DNA of 64,000 bases from an uncultured Clostridia bacterium (GTDB lineage: Bacteria; Bacillota; Clostridia; Oscillospirales; Acutalibacteraceae): positions 62,001 through 126,000 of the forward strand of contig CAMEBF010000003.1 of NCBI GenBank assembly GCA_945912145.1, given 5' to 3'. The notes beneath the pieces are model-generated. The model did no database searches, was not told the origin of the DNA, and worked only from the letters and a program-made list of their open reading frames with translations. The position numbers and the translations under genes are program-made. Shown here one piece after another: positions 32,524 through 44,098 of the stretch; the first letter of the stretch is position 1, and the number at the start of each line of letters is the position of its first letter.

Positions 32524-33684
32524 TTATTTTTCCATTAAAATAATATTTTCAATATGCCTTGTATGCGGGAACATATCGAACGGATGACATTCTTTGACGC
32601 GGTAGCCGTTCTGTGTCAGGAAGCGGACGTCACGAGCCTGCGTTTCGGGGTCGCAGGAGATATAGACGATTTTGTGCGGCGAAAGCGTGACAAGTGATTT
32701 CAGAAACGCCATACTGCATCCGGCGCGGGGCGGATCGGTGAATACGACGTCGACTTTTTCTCCCTCTTCGGCGACGGCGGTCATGAAGTCGCCGGCGTCC
32801 TGCGTATAAAAGCGGATATTGCGAATACCGTTGATTTCGGCGTTGAGAACGGCGTCCCGCACGGCGTCGGGATTGACTTCCGTTCCGATGACGGTTTTTG
32901 CCAGTGAAGAGGCGGCGATGCCGATGGTGCCGATGCCGCAGTAGGCATCGATAACCGTTTCTTCTCCGGTCAGACCGGCAAGGCGGATCGCTTCGGCGTA
33001 GAGCTTTTCGGTCTGGACGGGATTGATCTGATAAAACGATTTCGGCGAGATGCGGAACCGCTTGCCGCACAGAATGTCCTCAATCGAGCCGCTGCCGAAG
33101 AGGACTTTCTGCTTTTCGCCGAAGATCATGGGCGTGAAGCGGTCGTTGATGTTCTGTACGATCGTGGTGATTTCCGGGTGACGCGTCAGCAGCGCTTCGA
33201 GAAAATGATTTTTCCCGGGAAATACCGGCGTCGCCGTCACGAGCACGACCATCACTTCGCCGGTCTGAAAACCGCGCCGCACGAGTACATGGCGCAGGAA
33301 GCCACGTCCTGTATGCTCATTATAGGCGGTGAGTTTGAACTCTTTCAGGAGTCTCCGGATCGTAACGATGATCGCGTCCGCCGTCTCATCCTCGAGCAGA
33401 CAGATGTCCGTCTTGACGATGCGGTGCGTGCCGGACTGATACACGCCGGATATGATCTGACCGCCTCTTGTCGTGCCGAAGGCGGCACTGACCTTGTTGC
33501 GGTAGTGATAGGGGGAGTCCATGCCGACAATATCGGTGACATGACAATACTTCGCAAAAAGTTTTACGACCTTCGCCTGCTTAAAAGCGAGCTGACGGTC
33601 GTAGGTCATGTTTTGCAGCTGGCATCCGCCGCATTTGCCCGATACCGGACAGATGTCGTTATTTTTCGTCTTTTTTCGTTCCAT
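32524..33684 (-). CDS. rlmD: 23S rRNA (uracil-C5)-methyltransferase, RumA/RlmD family
   Basis: 386 residues. Cysteines for an iron-sulfur cluster are seen in CPVSGKCGGCQLQNM near the N-terminus. The SAM domain has IDAYCGIGTIGIAA, DPPRAGC with the substrate-facing acid, and the catalytic cysteine in YISCDPETQARD. It methylates C5 of uridine in 23S rRNA; the Gram-positive enzymes often modify two sites (RlmCD), so the exact site is open. There is no TRAM domain at the N-terminus, making it shorter than many relatives. Confidence 0.92.
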   Translation of the reverse strand: MERKKTKNNDICPVSGKCGGCQLQNMTYDRQLAFKQAKVVKLFAKYCHVTDIVGMDSPYHYRNKVSAAFGTTRGGQIISGVYQSGTHRIVKTDICLLEDETADAIIVTIRRLLKEFKLTAYNEHTGRGFLRHVLVRRGFQTGEVMVVLVTATPVFPGKNHFLEALLTRHPEITTIVQNINDRFTPMIFGEKQKVLFGSGSIEDILCGKRFRISPKSFYQINPVQTEKLYAEAIRLAGLTGEETVIDAYCGIGTIGIAASSLAKTVIGTEVNPDAVRDAVLNAEINGIRNIRFYTQDAGDFMTAVAEEGEKVDVVFTDPPRAGCSMAFLKSLVTLSPHKIVYISCDPETQARDVRFLTQNGYRVKECHPFDMFPHTRHIENIILMEK

Positions 33685-33718
33685 TGCAAGCTTTTCCGTT
33701 CAAAAATGTGTTGTCTTT

Positions 33719-33747
33719 ATCTTAGCATATTTTTAATAAATTTTCAA
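33719..33747 (-). promoter_or_regulatory. promoter of the RumA/dockerin-carboxypeptidase operon
   Basis: Minus strand TTGAAA (33742-33747), 17-bp spacer, TAAGAT (33719-33724) preceded by TGC (extended -10). It diverges from the GH2 promoter eight bases away. Confidence 0.7.
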
Positions 33748-33755
33748 TTATTAGA

Positions 33756-33784
33756 TTGAAAAAAAACTCGTCATATGATACAAT
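33756..33784 (+). promoter_or_regulatory. promoter of the GH2-GH78 operon
   Basis: TTGAAA (33756-33761), 17-bp spacer, TACAAT (33779-33784), 29 bases before the ATG at 33814. Confidence 0.7.
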
Positions 33785-33786
33785 AA

Positions 33787-36846
<3,060 letters not shown>

Positions 36847-36849
36847 AAA

Positions 36850-39402
36850 ATGAACGATTTCAGACTTGTTCCCGGCGAGGAGACGCAGGAAATCCGCAAA
36901 GCCGTCTTTTCGCTGGAGCAGGGGATCCCCGAAAATCAGATATTTGACGAACGTGATCCGTCAGCCGATTTTCTTGCCCTTTTTCAGCAGGGCAGGGCAG
37001 TCGGCTGCGGCCGTTTTTATCGCGAATCCCCTGACAGCTTTCATATTGATAATATCGCCTTGTTGCAGGAAGTACGGGGCGGCGGACGCGGCAAGGCGCT
37101 TGTCGAAGAACTGGTGCGTCTGTGCCGTGAAAAAGGCGCCGGTCAGGTGACGGTCAATGCCCGTCGCGATGCGGTCGGCTTTTATGAAAAATGCGGCTTT
37201 GCCGCAGACGGCTGCGTCTTTGATGATGGTGCGGTCAGACGTGCGCCGATGGTGCGTTCATTTGCTTTTGACGGCTGCGAGTGGCTCGGGTGTGCCGAAA
37301 AGCTTCCGGCCTTTGTCGCGAGAAAAACATTCGAGTCGGAAAAAATCAGAAAAGCCGTTCTGCGTGTCGGCGTGCTCGGCTTTGTCGAGCCGTATTGCAA
37401 CGGCGTGAAGCTGACGCAGGAGATGTATATTCCGGCGCTGTCCGATTATGAAGCGCGTGATCTCTCCGGCGCGTCCTACCCGATTTTCGATACGATGTGC
37501 CACCGCCGGTATTATCTTGAATATGATCTCACGCCGTATCTGAATGACGGCAAAAATGTCATCGCGTTCCATATCGGCAACGGCTGGTACGGCCAGGATG
37601 AGAATCACGCCGAAGAAATGCCGGTATGGGGAAGGACAAAGCTGATCTTCCGGTTGTTCCTGACAAACGAAGACGGCTCCGAAACAGAACTTTGTTCCGA
37701 CGAAACCGTAAAATATACCGCGAGCTATATCAAGCGTACCAATATTTATATCAATGAGACAATGGACGGCAGGGACTATGACGAGTCGGTCTTTTCGGCT
37801 GACTATGACGACGCCGACTGTCGATTCATGACGCCGGTCAGCGTGTCGCCCGCCGTGCTCTGCCGCCAGGATTTTTCGGGTGATACCGTTGCAAGAAGCC
37901 TGACGCCGATTTTACTTCACCGTGACGGCGATACCCGAATCTACGACCTCGGCGAGGACGTTTCGGGGCTTTGGGTCGTCCGTTTCTGCGATTCGGCGAA
38001 ACCGGGCGATACGGCGTTCGTGACGATGGCGGAAGTGATGGACGAAGAGTATCGGTTCCGGCTGCGCCATACCGGCGGCGAAGAGCGCAAACAGTGCGAT
38101 ACTTATATCTGCGGCGAAGAAAAGCGGGAGTTTTCGCCTGTCTTTACCTGGCGCGCCGGTCGCTTTGTGCGGCTTGAGGGTAACGCAGAACTGGTGCGGT
38201 TCGATGTCGTGCATTCGCCTGTTCCCGTAACGGCAAAACTTCGCACCGGGAACGAAAATCTCCGCTGGCTGTTTGAAGCGTACTGCCGCACCCAGAACTG
38301 CAATATCCATGCGATGATTCCGTCCGACTGTCCGCACCGCGAACGGCTCGGCTACACCGGCGACGGTCAGCTCTGTTCCGCCGCCGCCATGACGATCTTC
38401 GACAGTAAGACGATGTACCGCAAATGGCTCGACGACATTGCGGACTGTCAGGACATTGACTCCGGCCATGTGCAGCACACGGCGCCGTTTTTAGGAGGCG
38501 GAGGCGGACCCGGCGGTTGGGGCGGCGCGATGGTGATTGTGCCGTGGAACTATTATAAAAAATTCGGCGATATTTCTGTTTTGAAAAAATACTATACCAG
38601 AATGAAACGGTATCTGGATTATATGCAGGCGCACAGCGAGAACGGTATCGTCGTCAGGGAGGAAGAGCACGGCTGGTGCCTCGGCGACTGGTGTCCGCCG
38701 AATAATGATATCCGCATTCCGCCGGAATTTGTCAATACTTATTTTTACATCAAATGTATGCAGCTCGTCAGAAAATCGGCGTCTCTTCTGGGATATGCCG
38801 ATGACGTTTGTTCCCTCGAAACACAGATCGAACGTGTTTCGGCGGCGCTTGTGCGTGATTTCTTTGACGCGCAGACAGGCAGCTTCTGCGGCGGCGTACA
38901 GGGCGCCGATGCCTTTGCGCTCGATATCGGCCTTGGCGACGAACGCACAAAAGAGAATCTTGTGCGGCAGTATACCGAGCTCGGTCATTACGACACCGGT
39001 ATCTTCGGCACGGATATTCTGACGCGAATTCTCTTTGAAACCGGTCATGCGTCGCTTGCCTGGCAGCTGCTGACGAACGACTCCGAGATTTCGTTTTCGT
39101 ATATGAGACGTCACGGCGCGACGACACTCTGGGAGAACTGGGACGGCTGCGATTCGCTGTCGCATCCGATGTTCGGCGCGGTGACGGAAACGATCTTCAC
39201 CTACATTCTCGGCATCCGGCAGACGGAGGATTCCGCCGGCTATGAGAAAGTGCGCATTGATCCTGCGTATCTTCCCGAGAGCGGCGATATCGCCGGCAGC
39301 ATCATGACGCCAAACGGCAGAATCGCGGTTGAAATCTCGTATCGTGACGGCATCCGGGCTGTGCGGTATTCCGCGCCGGAGAAAACCGTAATTTGCGATT
39401 GA
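36850..39402 (+). CDS. GNAT acetyltransferase fused to GH78 alpha-L-rhamnosidase
   Basis: 850 residues. Residues 1-135 form a GNAT domain: RKAVFSLEQGIPENQIFD, the acetyl-CoA loop VRGGGRGKALVEEL and VNARRDAVGFYEKCGF. From about 145 on the protein is a GH78-type rhamnosidase: NGWYGQDENHAEEMPVWG, MIPSDCPHRERLGYTGDGQ with the catalytic acid region, HGWCLGDWCPP and TTLWENWDG. There is no stop or frameshift between the parts. There is no signal peptide, so it acts in the cytosol. GNAT could acetylate a sugar or be a leftover; I know of no assigned function for this fusion. The start is an ATG only three bases after the GH2 stop. Confidence 0.9.
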   Translation: MNDFRLVPGEETQEIRKAVFSLEQGIPENQIFDERDPSADFLALFQQGRAVGCGRFYRESPDSFHIDNIALLQEVRGGGRGKALVEELVRLCREKGAGQVTVNARRDAVGFYEKCGFAADGCVFDDGAVRRAPMVRSFAFDGCEWLGCAEKLPAFVARKTFESEKIRKAVLRVGVLGFVEPYCNGVKLTQEMYIPALSDYEARDLSGASYPIFDTMCHRRYYLEYDLTPYLNDGKNVIAFHIGNGWYGQDENHAEEMPVWGRTKLIFRLFLTNEDGSETELCSDETVKYTASYIKRTNIYINETMDGRDYDESVFSADYDDADCRFMTPVSVSPAVLCRQDFSGDTVARSLTPILLHRDGDTRIYDLGEDVSGLWVVRFCDSAKPGDTAFVTMAEVMDEEYRFRLRHTGGEERKQCDTYICGEEKREFSPVFTWRAGRFVRLEGNAELVRFDVVHSPVPVTAKLRTGNENLRWLFEAYCRTQNCNIHAMIPSDCPHRERLGYTGDGQLCSAAAMTIFDSKTMYRKWLDDIADCQDIDSGHVQHTAPFLGGGGGPGGWGGAMVIVPWNYYKKFGDISVLKKYYTRMKRYLDYMQAHSENGIVVREEEHGWCLGDWCPPNNDIRIPPEFVNTYFYIKCMQLVRKSASLLGYADDVCSLETQIERVSAALVRDFFDAQTGSFCGGVQGADAFALDIGLGDERTKENLVRQYTELGHYDTGIFGTDILTRILFETGHASLAWQLLTNDSEISFSYMRRHGATTLWENWDGCDSLSHPMFGAVTETIFTYILGIRQTEDSAGYEKVRIDPAYLPESGDIAGSIMTPNGRIAVEISYRDGIRAVRYSAPEKTVICD

Positions 39403-39427
39403 CAGACGGCCCGGATTTTTGTATAAT
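39399..39427 (+). promoter_or_regulatory. perfect consensus promoter overlapping a stop codon
   Basis: TTGACA (39399-39404), 17-bp spacer, TATAAT (39422-39427). The TGA stop of the GH78 gene (39400-39402) lies inside the -35 box. It drives the zinc-ribbon/DUF2207 pair. Confidence 0.9.
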
Positions 39428-39458
39428 AGCAGTATTAAGTAAGTGAGGAATCTGCATT

Positions 39459-39965
39459 ATGGCAAAAATGAAGGATTATCAGATATTTCGATGCCCGTAC
39501 TGCGCGTGCGAATACTTTGACCGCACGGCGCGCAAGGGGAAAAAGGTCGGGAATCCGATGATGAAATGCCCGGATTGCGGCAAGGAATCCTACCGCAGCT
39601 CCATTCTCGAACCGGCGCTGATCGACGGAAAACGCTATTTTGATATCAAGTTTTCGTCGGCATACGGAAATTTTCGCATCGGCATTATCCTGATCTACGC
39701 CATCTTCTTGTTTTTTATTCTAATCAAGAAGAATTTGACAATGTCGCTGTGCATGGTGGCCGTCGCCGTCGTGATTTATGCGGCGTATCTGGTGATCCGC
39801 CTGATCCATAGGCAGACAGTCTTGCGTTCCGACGAATACCGGACGCAGATCGCGTATTCCCTGAAGCGTCTGTCCGATCCCGCGTATGCGAAAATGGTGA
39901 CGAAATCGCAGGGGATCGATCCCGGCAGCGTTTACTATTACGAATTGCATGAACACAAGCAATAA
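39459..39965 (+). CDS. zinc-ribbon membrane protein
   Basis: 168 residues. An N-terminal four-cysteine ribbon (CPYCACEYF ... MKCPDCGKESY) is followed by two transmembrane helices (IGIILIYAIFLFFILI, MVAVAVVIYAAYLVI) and a cytosolic tail. It is the mirror image in domain order of the protein at 16415. It lies ten bases upstream of the DUF2207 gene and is probably co-transcribed. Function unknown. Confidence 0.8.
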   Translation: MAKMKDYQIFRCPYCACEYFDRTARKGKKVGNPMMKCPDCGKESYRSSILEPALIDGKRYFDIKFSSAYGNFRIGIILIYAIFLFFILIKKNLTMSLCMVAVAVVIYAAYLVIRLIHRQTVLRSDEYRTQIAYSLKRLSDPAYAKMVTKSQGIDPGSVYYYELHEHKQ

Positions 39966-39974
39966 AGGAAAGGT

Positions 39975-41480
39975 ATGAGAATGATGAAACGATTTTTGTT
40001 CGCTCTGATGGCAGCACTTCTGACGCTGACGGCGTTATGCGTCCCCGTATCGGCGACATCGTCCGAAACGATTTCTGCGGTCGATATCGACGCCGTGGTG
40101 AATACGGACGGTACTGTCTCGGTTACGGAAAACTGGACAGTCGATTATCTCGGCGCATCCGAAGGTTTTACCCGGAATCTTGACGTATACACCGGTTTGG
40201 ATGACGGGCTGACGCTTTTGCAGCAGTATGATGAGATCACGGGCGTGGGCGTAGCGATCGACGGCAAGCCGGCTCGCGAATCGACGACGGAAATGAACGC
40301 CTATATCTTCCAGAAAGCGACCGACGGCAGCTGTTATACGATCATGGTCAATTCTCCCTCCGCGCAGGTGACAAAGACCTATACGATCACGTATACGATC
40401 AGGGGCGCCGTGAAGAAAATGAGCGGAGACGCCGTATTTTCCTTCGTGTTTATCGGTAATACGCTTCCGTATACCTGCAATAATGTTACAGTCACGGTTA
40501 CGCCGCCGACGGGACTCGAAGCTGACAGGATTTCCGTTCCCGAGATGTCCAACGGCGAAGTAGATGAGAACGGCGCGGTGTTTGCTTCCAAGTACGTTAA
40601 CAGCACGTTGGCTGTTGAAGTGACAATGCCGGATTCTCCTTTTGAGAGAGGCTCTCTTGTCTCGTATTCTGCGGCGAAAGCGAATCTGAAGGCGTTCGGA
40701 CGTGTACTTTCGAGAGTTCTTCCGTGGATTATCGCCGTCATTGCTGTGATTATTCTGGCAGTTTTTGTGCTCTTCGGAGAAAGAATCAGACGCGCCAAGC
40801 TCGAAAAAGAGGCGACGAAGCTCGATACCGAATCGCTTCCCGAAATGCTTCCGACGGAATATTCGCCTTGTGAAACGTATAAAATATTGGTGCCGTATTC
40901 CCGCATTCATCCGAAAGCGACGAGCAAAAAGATACCGTATCTCTTTGCGCTTGCGCTGCTTGAGTGCATCGAAAAAGGCTACATCGTACCCGACGGCGAG
41001 AATCTTCTTGTCGGCATGCCGACCGCCGAAGTACCGTCTTATATTCACAGCGTTCTGAACTTTGTCAAGACGTTCTGCATAAATCAGAACGACCGCTGCG
41101 TGATCGATAAGGATTTCGGCAAACGGGTGCAGGCGGAATGCGCTTCGCATTATGATCTGATCGCGAATTATCTCATTTCGTTCTATGATCTGATTTCCGC
41201 TGCGGATGCCAAATTCTTCAGAAAAGAGAAGAACCGCGAATTCTATAAAGAGGCCTGTGTGGTGAAAAATACGGCGGCGAAGAGCAAGAGCAAGACGGTG
41301 TACACCGACCTTGTTCGTCGGGTTCTCGCCGGCGAAAAAGCCGGAAGCCCGGAGATTTTCGCGATGATGTTCTCCTCTCTTTCCGCGGAAAAATTCTTCG
41401 CCTCCGGCGTGGAGGAATCCGTTTCGGCTGTCGCAGAAGCGATCAGCGGAATGTATTCCGTTTTTATCAAATCAAAATAA
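39975..41480 (+). CDS. DUF2207-type secreted/membrane protein
   Basis: 501 residues. Signal peptide (RFLFALMAALLTLTALCVPVSA), extracellular domain beginning AVDIDAVVNTDGTVSVTENW as in the DUF2207 family, one transmembrane helix at about 250-270 (VLPWIIAVIAVIILAVFVLF) and a cytosolic C-terminal domain. The first ATG at 39975 touches its ribosome binding site; the ATG six bases on (MMKRF) is better spaced. The family's function is unknown; it is shorter than most DUF2207 proteins, which have a second helix pair. Confidence 0.85.
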   Translation: MRMMKRFLFALMAALLTLTALCVPVSATSSETISAVDIDAVVNTDGTVSVTENWTVDYLGASEGFTRNLDVYTGLDDGLTLLQQYDEITGVGVAIDGKPARESTTEMNAYIFQKATDGSCYTIMVNSPSAQVTKTYTITYTIRGAVKKMSGDAVFSFVFIGNTLPYTCNNVTVTVTPPTGLEADRISVPEMSNGEVDENGAVFASKYVNSTLAVEVTMPDSPFERGSLVSYSAAKANLKAFGRVLSRVLPWIIAVIAVIILAVFVLFGERIRRAKLEKEATKLDTESLPEMLPTEYSPCETYKILVPYSRIHPKATSKKIPYLFALALLECIEKGYIVPDGENLLVGMPTAEVPSYIHSVLNFVKTFCINQNDRCVIDKDFGKRVQAECASHYDLIANYLISFYDLISAADAKFFRKEKNREFYKEACVVKNTAAKSKSKTVYTDLVRRVLAGEKAGSPEIFAMMFSSLSAEKFFASGVEESVSAVAEAISGMYSVFIKSK

Positions 41481-41496
41481 AAGATTATTGCATGAT

Positions 41497-41522
41497 ACGG
41501 CGGCCGGATATCCGACCGCCGT
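41497..41522. repeat. strong palindrome without T tract
   Basis: ACGGCGGCCGG and CCGACCGCCGT flank an ATAT loop, giving a near-perfect GC-rich stem. Neither side has a T run, so it is not a standard terminator; it sits 20 bases before the ATG of the esterase gene. Confidence 0.6.
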
Positions 41523-41541
41523 TATGTAAAAGGAGTTTTTT

Positions 41542-42441
41542 ATGGATCTCGCAACCGCAACTCTCCGGGAGGCTCTTGCCGCCAAAAACCGAAACCGCAC
41601 GCAGGAGCATCTCGAAGATACCCGGCGCGCGCAGGAAAGAATCGGCAAACTGCTCGAAAAGCTGCACGATCAGAACCTGATTTATCAGACGGTGATGTTT
41701 CGTCATTTTGTCGGCGCATGGGTCGCACCGAAAGAGCAGACACACGAAGGCGTGATTATCTATCTGCACGGCGGCGGCTACTGCTGCGGCAATCTCGATT
41801 ATGCCAAGGGCTTCGCTTCCGTTCTGGCGGATAAATACAAAATCCGTGTTTTCTGCGCGGCGTACCGCTTAGCGCCCGAATACCCGTATCCTGCGGCTCT
41901 TGATGACGCGATGACCGTTTACGATTATATCCGCCGTTTCGGCTATCAGCCAAAGGAGATCGTGTTCGTCGGCGAATCGGCAGGAGGCGGTCTTATCAAT
42001 GCGTTGTGCCTGAAGCTCCGGGATCTGAAGCAGCCGCTTCCGGCAGGAATTATCAGCATTTCGCCTTGGACGGATTTGACCATGAGCGGCGATTCCTTCA
42101 CCGGGAAAGCCGAGGACGACGTCGCGCTGACGCAGGGTCAGGTACAGTATTACGCCGATATCTATACGCAGGGCGCGGACGCCGCCGATCCCTATATTTC
42201 GCCGCTTTTCGGTGACGTGACGGGCTTTCCGCCATCCTTGATTTTCGTCGGCAGCGATGAAATTCTGCTCGATGATTCCGTGCGTTTCTGTGAAAAACTG
42301 AACGCCGCCGGCGTTCCTTGCGAATTAAGTGTCGGCGACGGTTTGTGGCACGTCTATCCCTTGTACGGCGTGAAAGAGAGTAAGCCCGTCTATGATAGAA
42401 TTCACGAGTTTCTCAGGGAAATTCTCAATGATAAGATTTAG
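41542..42441 (+). CDS. alpha/beta hydrolase, HSL-like esterase/acetylhydrolase
   Basis: 299 residues. The oxyanion motif HGGGYCCGN and the nucleophile elbow GESAGGG mark the hormone-sensitive-lipase family; the acid is expected in VGSDEILLDDS and the histidine in GLWHVYPL. It is cytosolic, hydrolysing short acyl or acetyl esters, possibly acetylated sugars. The start has AAAGGAG. It is followed by ftcD after nine bases. Confidence 0.93.
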   Translation: MDLATATLREALAAKNRNRTQEHLEDTRRAQERIGKLLEKLHDQNLIYQTVMFRHFVGAWVAPKEQTHEGVIIYLHGGGYCCGNLDYAKGFASVLADKYKIRVFCAAYRLAPEYPYPAALDDAMTVYDYIRRFGYQPKEIVFVGESAGGGLINALCLKLRDLKQPLPAGIISISPWTDLTMSGDSFTGKAEDDVALTQGQVQYYADIYTQGADAADPYISPLFGDVTGFPPSLIFVGSDEILLDDSVRFCEKLNAAGVPCELSVGDGLWHVYPLYGVKESKPVYDRIHEFLREILNDKI

Positions 42442-42450
42442 GTGACATAG

Positions 42451-43347
42451 ATGACTGAAAAACTGATAGAATGTGTTCCGAATATCAGCGAAGGATGCAA
42501 TCCGGATGTGGTGAAAGCGTGTGCCGACGCCGTTTCCTCCGTTCCGGGAATCCGTCTCATGAACGTCACGTCGGATGCCGACCACAACCGCTCTGTACTC
42601 ACGTTCATCGGCTCTCCCGAAAGTGTAACGGAAGCCGCCGTCCGTCTGTGCAAACAGGCGGTAAAGAGCATTGATCTGACCCGTCATCACGGCGAGCACC
42701 CGAGAATGGGTGCGGTTGACGTCATTCCGTTTATCCCGGTTCGGAATGCCGATATGGAGGAAGCCGTTGCCGTCGCTCGGAATGCGGGAAAGCGCATTGC
42801 CGAAGAGGCAGGTGTGCCGGTCTACTTATATGAAAGAGCCGCTACCGCAGAGCATCGGCGCAATCTTGCCGATGTGCGGCGCGGTCAGTTTGAGGGGTTG
42901 CCTGAAAAAACAAAGCTGCCCGAGTGGCAGCCTGATTTCGGTTCGGGGTATCATCCCACGGCAGGAATTTCCATCGTCGGCGCAAGGGAATTTTTGATCG
43001 CGTATAATCTGGAGCTCTCGACCTCCGATGTCTCGATTGCCAAGGAGATCGCGAAGGCGATCCGGGAATCGAGCGGCGGTCTGCCCTGCGTGAAAGCGCT
43101 CGGTATGATGCTGCATGAAACGAACACGGCGCAGGTTTCCGTCAACCTGACGGATTTCCGCGTGACGCCTTTATACCGCGTCGTCGAAGCGGTCAGAGCC
43201 GAAGCGGAAAAGCGCGGCGTGACAGTCACGAATACGGAGCTCATCGGTATGTCGCCGATGAAAGCCCTGATCGAATCCGCCGCCCATTATCTGAAAATCA
43301 GGGATTTCGATTACGATACGCAGGTGCTCGAAAACTATTTACTGTAA
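42451..43347 (+). CDS. ftcD: glutamate formimidoyltransferase
   Basis: 298 residues, the length of the stand-alone transferase domain. ECVPNISEGCNPDV, DADHNRSVLTFIG, and HHGEHPRMGAVDVIPF (with the formimino-group histidine) are diagnostic. It moves the formimino group of formiminoglutamate, from histidine breakdown, to tetrahydrofolate. There is no cyclodeaminase fusion and no hut genes in the window. Its 3' end overlaps the convergent GNAT gene by 13 bases. Confidence 0.96.
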   Translation: MTEKLIECVPNISEGCNPDVVKACADAVSSVPGIRLMNVTSDADHNRSVLTFIGSPESVTEAAVRLCKQAVKSIDLTRHHGEHPRMGAVDVIPFIPVRNADMEEAVAVARNAGKRIAEEAGVPVYLYERAATAEHRRNLADVRRGQFEGLPEKTKLPEWQPDFGSGYHPTAGISIVGAREFLIAYNLELSTSDVSIAKEIAKAIRESSGGLPCVKALGMMLHETNTAQVSVNLTDFRVTPLYRVVEAVRAEAEKRGVTVTNTELIGMSPMKALIESAAHYLKIRDFDYDTQVLENYLL

Positions 43348-43952
43348 ATCCGTTTGTCTTCCTTGCCGTCGTCCGTCACCATCATGACGGAGTCAATGCC
43401 GAACTGCGTCAGCAGATCGGACCAGCGGTCTGCCATGTCAGAATCGTAGTTGACGGGGAAGAAACCGGCTTTGAGGTAGCTTTTGCAGGCGGCTTTGCGC
43501 CAGTCGTCCGTGACAAGATAGGCTGTCTGAACGTGATGTTCGGACAGTTTTTTTTCAGCGATTTCGCACAAAGCAAGTCCGAGCCCGTGACCGCGTTCCG
43601 CTGTCGCGACGGATACCATGTGAATGCAGCCCAGACCGCTGTCCGCGAAGTTGTCAACTGCCGTCACAGTCGCAACGGGCTTTCCGTCTTTTTCAATAAA
43701 GAACAGGTCTGTTGTCGCGTTCACGCCTTTGACATTGGTGATACGCTCTGCAAATGCTTCCTCTCCGGCGTCGTCGGCAAGCAGTCCGTTTTTGCACAGC
43801 TCCACCCAGGGCAGAATATCCTCTTCACCCCGAAAGTTGCGCACCGTGTAGCCTTCCGGAAGATGGCAAACCTGTGTTTTTGTGGGGAAAAAGATCATTT
43901 TTAGCTTTTGTCTGCCCGGCGTTCCGAACAGCGTCAGACGGATTTTTTGCAT
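43335..43952 (-). CDS. GNAT family N-acetyltransferase
   Basis: 205 residues. An N-terminal half with VRNFRGEEDILPWVELC and a C-terminal GNAT core: TVTAVDNFADSGLGCIHMVSV and the acetyl-CoA loop ERGHGLGLALCEIAE, then AYLVTDDWRKAACKSY. Substrate unknown. The start is ATG 43952 with GAGGAA; a promoter lies at 43984-44012. Confidence 0.9.
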   Translation of the reverse strand: MQKIRLTLFGTPGRQKLKMIFFPTKTQVCHLPEGYTVRNFRGEEDILPWVELCKNGLLADDAGEEAFAERITNVKGVNATTDLFFIEKDGKPVATVTAVDNFADSGLGCIHMVSVATAERGHGLGLALCEIAEKKLSEHHVQTAYLVTDDWRKAACKSYLKAGFFPVNYDSDMADRWSDLLTQFGIDSVMMVTDDGKEDKRIYSK

Positions 43953-43983
43953 GACGGTTCCTCATTCCTTTGTGAATGCCCTC

Positions 43984-44012
43984 ATCATAGCATAATTTTT
44001 TGAAAAGTTCAA
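43984..44012 (-). promoter_or_regulatory. promoter of the GNAT gene
   Basis: Minus strand TTGAAC (44007-44012), 17-bp spacer, TATGAT (43984-43989) with an extended -10 TGC. Confidence 0.7.
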
Positions 44013-44041
44013 CGAATTTTTTATGATTTAGAAAGAATTCA

Positions 44042-44070
44042 TTGACCTTTTCTTCACTTTGTGATAAAAT
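44042..44070 (+). promoter_or_regulatory. promoter of the thyX operon
   Basis: TTGACC (44042-44047), 17-bp spacer, TAAAAT (44065-44070), 29 bases before the ATG. Confidence 0.7.
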
Positions 44071-44098
44071 AAACCTGATTACATTCCGGAGGAGAAAG

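Noticed and set aside
39975-40050. Lipoprotein signal in the DUF2207 protein
   Set aside because: The cysteine in LCVPVSA is inside the hydrophobic core and does not form a proper lipobox.
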